The position numbers and the translations under genes are program-made. The notes beneath the pieces were generated by a model that made no database searches, was not told where the DNA came from, and was given only the letters and a program-made list of their open reading frames with translations. This document shows positions 15,862 to 20,195 of a DNA stretch of 20,195 nt, piece after piece. This DNA is from Holophagaceae bacterium (GTDB lineage: Bacteria; Acidobacteriota; Holophagae; Holophagales; Holophagaceae): contig PMJK01000128.1 of NCBI GenBank assembly GCA_003158505.1, positions 1 to 20,195 of the forward strand, read 5' to 3'. Within the stretch, counting starts at the first letter, position 1. Each line of letters begins with the position of its first letter.

Positions 15862-15888
15862 CCTTTCAAGCCTTTCAAGCCTTTCAAG
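15862..15888 (+). repeat. Three perfect tandem copies of CCTTTCAAG
   Basis: Nine-base units at 15862, 15871 and 15880. The end of the last unit forms part of the AAGGAG ribosome site of the gene starting at 15897. Copy-number change would alter the leader just before the ribosome site. Confidence 0.9.
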
Positions 15889-15896
15889 GAGATCCC

Positions 15897-16301
15897 ATGA
15901 AGATTGCCATCCCCACCATGGACGAGCAGACCCTGTCCGCCCACTTTGGCCGCAGCACAGCCTTTCTCGTGTTCGACATCGAAAACGGCGACATCCGGAA
16001 CCGCGAGGTCCGTCCCAATGTCCACGGCCATCAGGCCCACGGCCACCACGAGCATGGACAGGGCGGACCCGTGCATGGCCATGGCCACGATCACGGTGGT
16101 TTCATCTCACTGCTCCACGACTGCTCGGTGGTCCTCAGCGGAGGCATGGGGGCGGGCGCCTGGAACGCCCTGCGCGGTGCCGGGATGAAGGTCTACCTGG
16201 TCCAGCAGCCAGCCTCGGCCGAGGAAGCCGTAGGCCTGTTCCTGGCGGGCGAGCTCAGGGAGAATGAGGAAGGTGTCTGCCATACCCACGCCCACCCCTG
16301 A
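15897..16301 (+). CDS. His-rich NifX/NifB-domain protein (dinitrogenase FeMo-cofactor family)
   Basis: A 134-residue cytoplasmic protein of the NifX/NafY fold: MKIAIPTMDEQTLSAHFGRS at the N-terminus and DCSVVLSGGMGAGAWNALR (about residues 75-93) are standard. Between them an insertion (residues 43-66) holds ten histidines alternating mostly with Gly, and the C-terminus ends CHTHAHP. Such proteins carry Fe-S or Mo-Fe-S clusters; stand-alone members occur outside nitrogen fixation, and no nif genes are seen here. The His-rich loop suggests storage or delivery of a transition metal (Ni, Zn, Cu or Fe). AAGGAG precedes the ATG. Confidence 0.88.
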   Translation: MKIAIPTMDEQTLSAHFGRSTAFLVFDIENGDIRNREVRPNVHGHQAHGHHEHGQGGPVHGHGHDHGGFISLLHDCSVVLSGGMGAGAWNALRGAGMKVYLVQQPASAEEAVGLFLAGELRENEEGVCHTHAHP

Positions 16302-16395
16302 CCCTCCGTGGACTTATGAGCCTCTATTCCGTCCCCCTCTGACAATGGTGGAATCCATGGCCACGACCTGTGTTGTGGGCGGGAATGGGTTGGTT

Positions 16396-16438
16396 GAGTT
16401 TGATTCAGCCTCGCATGACCTCCCTGCGAGTGAAACTC
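16396..16438 (+). promoter_or_regulatory. Nested inverted repeat in the leader of the CGGC gene
   Basis: CTCGCA (16410-16415) pairs with TGCGAG (16425-16430). TTCA/TGAA extends the stem across a two-base bulge, or alternatively GAGTTT pairs with AAACTC outside it. It lies about 85 bases before the start at 16522. It could be an operator or a leader RNA structure; no known riboswitch was recognised. Confidence 0.35.
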
Positions 16439-16521
16439 TGGCATGCTTCTCCTGACGGTTGAATGCCCCCTGGAATCGCACGTGTCTCGCACATCCCTCA
16501 CTGACCTCAAGGAGGAGTTGT

Positions 16522-16968
16522 ATGACCACCAGAATCGGCATCATCATCTGTGGACGTTATCAGGGCTGCGGTGGCGGAAAGTGCTTCCGGGCCCTGCGGG
16601 AACGGCGTGGAGCCTTCGCCATTTATCCCCCTGAAGAGCCGGTGGAAATCGTGGGCTATTCCACCTGTGGGGGATGCCCTGGCGGGAACGTGGAATACGT
16701 GCCCGAGGAAATGAAGCGCAACGGCGCCGACGTCATCCATCTGGCCACCGGCCTGGTGGTGGGATATCCGCCTTGCCCAAGCATCCGGCAGTTCAAGTCG
16801 TTCATCGAGTCGGCCTTCGGGCTCCCGGTAGTGGTCGGCACTCATCCCATCCCGCAGAAATACCTGGATCGCCACGAGAACCTGCTCTTCTGGCAGGAAC
16901 AGAACATGTTGGAGCTGATCCAGCCTCTTCTGGACGAGGCACCAGAGATCAAGGCCGCCTACAACTGA
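16522..16968 (+). CDS. CGGC-domain putative metal-binding protein
   Basis: A 148-residue cytoplasmic protein. Cysteines lie at C10, C16 and C21 (IIICGRYQGCGGGKCFRA), C49 and C52 (STCGGCPGG, the motif that names the family) and C85. H73 and H108 are further possible ligands. Proteins with this domain are thought to bind metal, but no activity is established. AAGGAGG stands before the ATG at 16522; an upstream in-frame ATG at 16459 lacks a ribosome site and adds non-family residues. It follows the His-rich NifX-like gene on the same strand, so both may serve metal or cluster handling for the respiratory cluster. Confidence 0.88.
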   Translation: MTTRIGIIICGRYQGCGGGKCFRALRERRGAFAIYPPEEPVEIVGYSTCGGCPGGNVEYVPEEMKRNGADVIHLATGLVVGYPPCPSIRQFKSFIESAFGLPVVVGTHPIPQKYLDRHENLLFWQEQNMLELIQPLLDEAPEIKAAYN

Positions 16969-17068
16969 AATCGGGAACGAAGTGGCCTTCTCATTCCAAA
17001 CATATTTTAAAGACGATCTTGGGTAGCTCGTGTCTTCCCGGCAGGTTCGCTGGAAAGGCACGTTCATA

Positions 17069-17788
17069 TCAAGCCAAACGAAGCCGTTCCTTTATGCCGG
17101 GAGCAGCACCTCGACTCACCTCCAATTCGACCCCACCAGCCAGACGAACGCGGAGGCGGCCTGAATCGCCAGCACGAACGCCGACGATTGCCTCAGGTCT
17201 GATCAGCAGGTGGCGATGACCACGAACGACACGGTCACCCAGGACCGATTCTGCCTCCGCCAGGGTTTTCCAAGTCGTGCGCAGGCGCTCATCCGCGAAC
17301 GCCCATACGGTGTCATCCTCAAAGACAAAGTGTGTGGTCTTGGTGAGATCGACCAGTATCACGCCATCCCCTGCCTTGACTGGAATGCGGAAGGGGCCCT
17401 TGGGCCGAGTCCCCCATTCGCGCACAGACGGTGTTCGAAGCCGCTGGAGTGTGACCGCCAGCCGTTCCGCTGTCACCGGTTTCAGAAGATAGTCTGTGGC
17501 AGCTTGCTCGAAGGCCCGCACGGCATGCTCGGCGTAGGCTGTCACGAACACAACCGGAAATGGCCTGGGCAAGTCCGCCAATACATCCATCCCTGTTAGC
17601 CCGGGCATCTGAATGTCCAGGAACAGTGCGTCCACGGTATCGCCTCGGGATAGCCATTCAAGTACGGACGGACCATCTTCCAATTCGGCAACCACTTCGC
17701 ATCCAGCCTCCCGGAGCAGCCTCGTCAACCTACGCCGGTTGAAGGGTTCATCCTCGGCTACCAGGACTCGGAGCGAATGCCCACTCAT
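17069..17788 (-). CDS. LytTR-family response regulator
   Basis: A 239-residue regulator. The receiver domain (residues 1-120) has acidic residues in AEDEP, the phosphoacceptor D58 (LFLDIQMPG), T83 and K103 (YLLKPV). A LytTR DNA-binding domain (about 132-236) follows, with HFVFEDDTVWAF and RGHRHLLIRPEAI. It overlaps the kinase stop as ATGA, so kinase and regulator are translated together. LytTR regulators bind paired direct repeats; none was identified with confidence upstream of the Spy-like gene, the expected target. Confidence 0.93.
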   Translation of the reverse strand: MSGHSLRVLVAEDEPFNRRRLTRLLREAGCEVVAELEDGPSVLEWLSRGDTVDALFLDIQMPGLTGMDVLADLPRPFPVVFVTAYAEHAVRAFEQAATDYLLKPVTAERLAVTLQRLRTPSVREWGTRPKGPFRIPVKAGDGVILVDLTKTTHFVFEDDTVWAFADERLRTTWKTLAEAESVLGDRVVRGHRHLLIRPEAIVGVRAGDSGRLRVRLAGGVELEVSRGAAPGIKERLRLA

Positions 17789-18945
17789 ACCTTCACCTTG
17801 AGCCTCAGCTCAGCGATGGTCCAGTCCCCCTCGCGTCTAAGCCGGAGCGCATCGTCCGGGGCCCCCAACAGGCTGAGACGCTCCCGCAGGTTTCTCAGAC
17901 CGTGGCCCTCTTGCCCTTTCATGTCACTCGGAGCCGGCCCCGTGTTGGCGACCCGCACGTGGAGCCAATCAGCTTCGCGGGCGACCTTCACCTCCAGTGC
18001 TCCGCCACCCACTGCCTTTGATACACCATGCTTCAGCGCGTTCTCCACCAAAGGCTGAATCATAAGGGGAGGGACTTCCAGGGCATCCAGAGCCTCCGGC
18101 CAATCCCAGCTTTCGCGGAGACGAAGCCCGAGCCTGAGGCGTTCCAAAGCCAGATGATGGTCCACCAGACGACGTTCATCCCCCAGGGGGGCCAGAAGGC
18201 GCGATCCATGGGTCAGCAGGGCCCGCAGCAAGTCCGAGAGGTTTACCAAAGCGGCTTCGGCGGCTACCGGATCCTCTCGAACCAATTCTGTGAGCCCACT
18301 GATGGCGTTGAACAGGACATGGGGGTTCATCTGGCCCTGTAGCACCCTAGACTGGGCCTCATTCATTGCCTGGCGAGATGCCTTCTCCTGGAGTTCGGCC
18401 CGCTCGCGGTCCGCAAGAATCCAGCCCAGCAGTAAGCCGAAGCAGAGGTGGGCCACGCCAAGGGCCCAGAGGCGGGGGTGGATGGGAAGGATTCTAGATC
18501 CGTCCACTCGCGGACCCATGCCCTGGCGAGGGCCACCCCGCCCCATCATGCCCATGCCCTGATGGGGGCCTCCTCGTCCCATCATCCCAGGACCCTGGCC
18601 CATGCCTGGGCCCATCCACCCCCATGGCATCGGCTCGCCTATCGATCCAAGCAAGAGAAGGACACCCAGAGTGAGGGCTGCCATCCAGGGAAGCGCCTGG
18701 ATCACCCCACGCAAAGTACTGGCCATGGGGGCATCGTCCCCAGTCCATTGCCAGGGCAGCGGTGCGAGTATCAGAAAGAGCGCCACCCACAAGGAAGGGG
18801 CAATGATCTCGACGAGGCTCGGCTCGGGAAGCCCCATCAGCGCCCTTGTACCATTCCATACCAGTCCGAACAACACTGCGGCGCCCCAAGTCCGGGGGCG
18901 CCGCGTTCGCTGCCAAGCAGCTTGGACGACTGATGACGTACGCAT
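17785..18945 (-). CDS. LytS-like sensor histidine kinase with a Met-rich periplasmic loop
   Basis: A 386-residue membrane kinase. Four hydrophobic spans lie at about residues 22-38, 45-62, 86-101 and 158-176. The His_kinase domain has QGQMNPHVLFNAI, with H209 as phosphorylation site, and the ATPase domain has PLVENALKHG and GHGLRNLRERL. Between spans 3 and 4, on the periplasmic side by the predicted topology, residues 104-146 are made mostly of Met, Gly, Pro and Arg, with nine methionines and a 12-residue repeat (MMGRGGPxQGMG). Met-rich motifs of this kind are typical Cu(I) or Ag(I) ligands, so a copper-like sensor is plausible but unproven. The gene lies 40 bases after the Spy-like gene and overlaps the regulator gene. 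Confidence 0.9.
   Translation of the reverse strand: MRTSSVVQAAWQRTRRPRTWGAAVLFGLVWNGTRALMGLPEPSLVEIIAPSLWVALFLILAPLPWQWTGDDAPMASTLRGVIQALPWMAALTLGVLLLLGSIGEPMPWGWMGPGMGQGPGMMGRGGPHQGMGMMGRGGPRQGMGPRVDGSRILPIHPRLWALGVAHLCFGLLLGWILADRERAELQEKASRQAMNEAQSRVLQGQMNPHVLFNAISGLTELVREDPVAAEAALVNLSDLLRALLTHGSRLLAPLGDERRLVDHHLALERLRLGLRLRESWDWPEALDALEVPPLMIQPLVENALKHGVSKAVGGGALEVKVAREADWLHVRVANTGPAPSDMKGQEGHGLRNLRERLSLLGAPDDALRLRREGDWTIAELRLKVKV
18515..18586 (-). repeat. Two 36-bp direct repeats encoding the kinase Met-rich loop
   Basis: Units start at 18515 and 18551, each beginning CCCATGCCCTG on the plus strand. They are imperfect but in register and encode the duplicated 12-residue MMGRGGPxQGMG block. 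Confidence 0.75.
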
Positions 18946-18985
18946 GGTTACTCAGGATAGCGGTTGGTGAATCCTTAAGCGGGCC

Positions 18986-19558
18986 TTAACGATTTGGGCA
19001 ATCGGGGTTCATGCCCGGGCCATAGCCCCGACCCATACCCGGGCCGTAGCCCCGACCCATACCCGGGCCGTAGCCCTGACCCATGCCGCGCCGACCACGG
19101 GGGCCCATCCCCATCGGCCCAGCATCGAACTGCGTCTTCTGTTCGGGAGTGAGGAGGGGCAGGATTTCCTGCTGCACAGCCCGATGCTCGAGCATCAGGT
19201 CTAACTGGGCGGCGGAGGCCTTGTCATGCAGGACCCGGAGGGTCTTAGCATCAGTGGATGCGTTCCCCAAGGCCTCGTGCAAGGCCTGGTGGGCAGCATG
19301 GTCAGCGTCCGCCTTAGTCTGGATGGCAGCCGCATGATGGTCGTGAATGGCCTGAACCTTGGTCTGCTGAGCCTCGGTGAGATTCAGCCCCATGAATCCA
19401 CGGCCCATCCCGCGACCAGGGCCATAGCTACCGCAACCGGGACCATTGCTACCGCGACCAGGACCATAGCCGGACCCACAACCCTGAGCCTGGAGGGATG
19501 TGCCGAGTGCCAAAAGAGCCACCCCAAAGGCGGCAAGAGGAAGGGAATAGGTGCGCAT
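18986..19558 (-). CDS. Spy/CpxP-like periplasmic protein with Gly/Met repeats
   Basis: A 190-residue exported protein. The signal peptide (MRTYSLPLAAFGVALLALGTSLQAQ) is followed by a Gly/Tyr/Pro-rich stretch (SGYGPGRG, SYGPGRGMGRG). A helical core with two LTXXQ-type motifs (LNLTEAQQ and LLTPEQK) defines the Spy/CpxP family. The core is rich in His (HDHHAA, DHAAHQALH). The C-terminus repeats GRGYGPGM and ends DCPNR. Spy-type proteins are envelope chaperones induced by stress and metals. GGAGG stands five bases before the ATG. As the first gene of the operon with the kinase and regulator, it may be both target and feedback partner of that system. Confidence 0.88.
   Translation of the reverse strand: MRTYSLPLAAFGVALLALGTSLQAQGCGSGYGPGRGSNGPGCGSYGPGRGMGRGFMGLNLTEAQQTKVQAIHDHHAAAIQTKADADHAAHQALHEALGNASTDAKTLRVLHDKASAAQLDLMLEHRAVQQEILPLLTPEQKTQFDAGPMGMGPRGRRGMGQGYGPGMGRGYGPGMGRGYGPGMNPDCPNR
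19014..19085 (-). repeat. Three 24-bp tandem repeats in the Spy-like gene
   Basis: Units start at 19014, 19038 and 19062 (CCCGGGCCRTAGCCCYGACC then CATR on the plus strand). They differ at only three positions and encode the repeated GRGYGPGM octapeptide at the C-terminus. The near identity points to recent expansion. Confidence 0.9.
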
Positions 19559-19827
19559 GGGAACCTCCAGGTATTAGGGCGGATCATCCGTCCACAACAG
19601 GAGATACGCTCTGGGGCAGATAAGATAAGACCTGTCTCTGGATTGCAGATTCTGAGGATCGAATGACAGATATGGGGGGTCAGAAAACAGAACGGGCCCT
19701 TCAGGTGCCGAATCAGCCTTGAGGTAGGGCCGCACCCCAGTTTCTCGGAATACATTGATTAACCATATAGATATATGAGAGTATTAAATAGGCCGACGAA
19801 ATAATTCTTTCGACCAAGGAAACAGCT

Positions 19828-19941
19828 ATGAGAATCCTCGCCACCATGCTGGCAACCTCTCTTTCTTTGGTCGCTCAGGGACCCATCAAATGGGAGCATG
19901 ACCTTGCCGCGGCCCAACAGCGGGCTCGTATCGCGAGGTAA
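19828..19941 (+). pseudogene. Short signal-peptide ORF, probable N-terminal remnant of a thioredoxin-family gene
   Basis: A 37-residue frame: MRILATMLATSLSLVAQ is a signal peptide, then GPIKWEHDLAAAQQRARIAR and a stop. The mature part resembles the lead-in helix of exported thioredoxin-fold proteins (W-x-x-D-L-x-x-A-x-x-x-A), which normally continues into the strand and the CXXC site. Here the frame ends where that continuation is expected. It may be a truncated gene, or now a leader that couples ribosomes to the FmdB-type gene starting three bases after its stop. AAGGAAA stands upstream. Confidence 0.5.
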
Positions 19942-19943
19942 AC

Positions 19944-20165
19944 ATGCCGACCTATGAGTACAAGTGTCAGGCCTGTGGAACACAGGAAGAAAAACTCGAA
20001 GGAATTTCCGCCCCTGAGAAACATGCTTGCCCGCGTTGCGGTGAGGCATTTGGCATGAGACGTCAATTGTCCATAGCAGCCGTTTCCATCGGTGGAGCTC
20101 GCGAATCCAGTTTTGCGCCGAGTTCCCCATGCGCCGGGGGCTCATGTCCTTTTGTGCGGGGCTAG
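19944..20165 (+). CDS. FmdB-type zinc-ribbon protein
   Basis: A 73-residue protein starting MPTYEYKCQACG, the standard opening of the FmdB/CxxC_CxxC_SSSS family. C8/C11 and C29/C32 (ACPRCG) form the zinc ribbon. The tail is rich in Ser, Pro and Gly with two more cysteines, C63 and C68. The family is named as a putative regulator of formamidase/amidase genes, but its role is not established in most organisms. GAGG five bases before the ATG lies inside the end of the preceding short ORF. Confidence 0.9.
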   Translation: MPTYEYKCQACGTQEEKLEGISAPEKHACPRCGEAFGMRRQLSIAAVSIGGARESSFAPSSPCAGGSCPFVRG

Positions 20166-20195
20166 TTGGTCCTGCACAACAAGGCAAACCTTCCT

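Noticed and set aside
15897..16301. NifX-like protein as evidence for nitrogen fixation
   Set aside because: Stand-alone members of this family are widespread, and no nif structural or cofactor gene lies in the window.
19759..20187. 142-codon minus-strand frame over the FmdB-type gene
   Set aside because: The plus strand encodes a textbook FmdB N-terminus; the minus frame shows no domain and Cys-rich random-like composition.
1..20195. CRISPR arrays, tRNA/rRNA genes, transposases, phage genes, replication origins
   Set aside because: None was seen on either strand by reading. The repeats found are short in-gene or leader repeats, and no transposase motif or regularly spaced palindromic repeat was noticed.

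Overview
The window reads as a chromosomal segment of a GC-rich, Gram-negative anaerobe or facultative anaerobe. It has outer-membrane proteins, lipoprotein-like adaptors, periplasmic multiheme cytochromes and LytTR-type two-component signalling. The gene style resembles Holophagae/Geothrix-like Acidobacteriota; that placement is an inference from family content and was not tested by a search. No tRNA, rRNA, CRISPR array or intact insertion sequence was seen.

Left part (1-4040, minus strand): a four-gene operon, arsR-type repressor > TolC-like outer-membrane factor > membrane-fusion adaptor > RND pump. The pump runs off the left edge. The coding ends overlap or nearly touch, and a perfect 7-2-7 AT-rich palindrome sits just upstream of the repressor.

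Middle-left (4402-7931, plus strand): an ArsR with the ELCVC arsenic-sensing motif, overlapped by an ArsP-type permease. Then come a 77-residue CAKC thioredoxin-like protein, an exported CVPC thioredoxin and a CcdA-like thiol electron carrier. A second, 5'-truncated permease copy with its own intact 77-residue thioredoxin follows, which looks like an ancient cassette duplication with decay. The two arsR genes are divergent across a 361-bp control region.

Middle (8081-10627): an exported DUF442/phosphatase-like protein, then a sulfide:quinone oxidoreductase-like flavoprotein with all three expected cysteine positions, coupled to a 56-residue protein of unknown function. Between the first two lies a minus-strand scrap matching the C-terminus of an enoyl-CoA hydratase. 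A 583-bp gene-poor stretch follows and holds a perfect CRP-type site.

Middle-right (11211-16968): the most interesting block. It encodes a monoheme cytochrome c, a large outer-membrane porin, an octaheme tetrathionate-reductase-family cytochrome with a C-terminal membrane helix, and a cytochrome b. A very His-rich NifX-like protein and a CGGC-domain protein follow. The order suggests a quinone-linked periplasmic respiratory module for a sulfur or nitrogen oxyanion with its own porin and metal-handling accessories.

Right part (17069-20165): a minus-strand Spy/CpxP-like protein > LytS-like sensor kinase > LytTR regulator operon. The kinase has a Met-rich periplasmic loop and the Spy-like protein has Met/Gly repeats, so envelope or metal (copper-like) stress sensing is plausible. 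At the right edge are a short signal-peptide ORF that looks like a beheaded thioredoxin gene and an FmdB-type zinc-ribbon protein.
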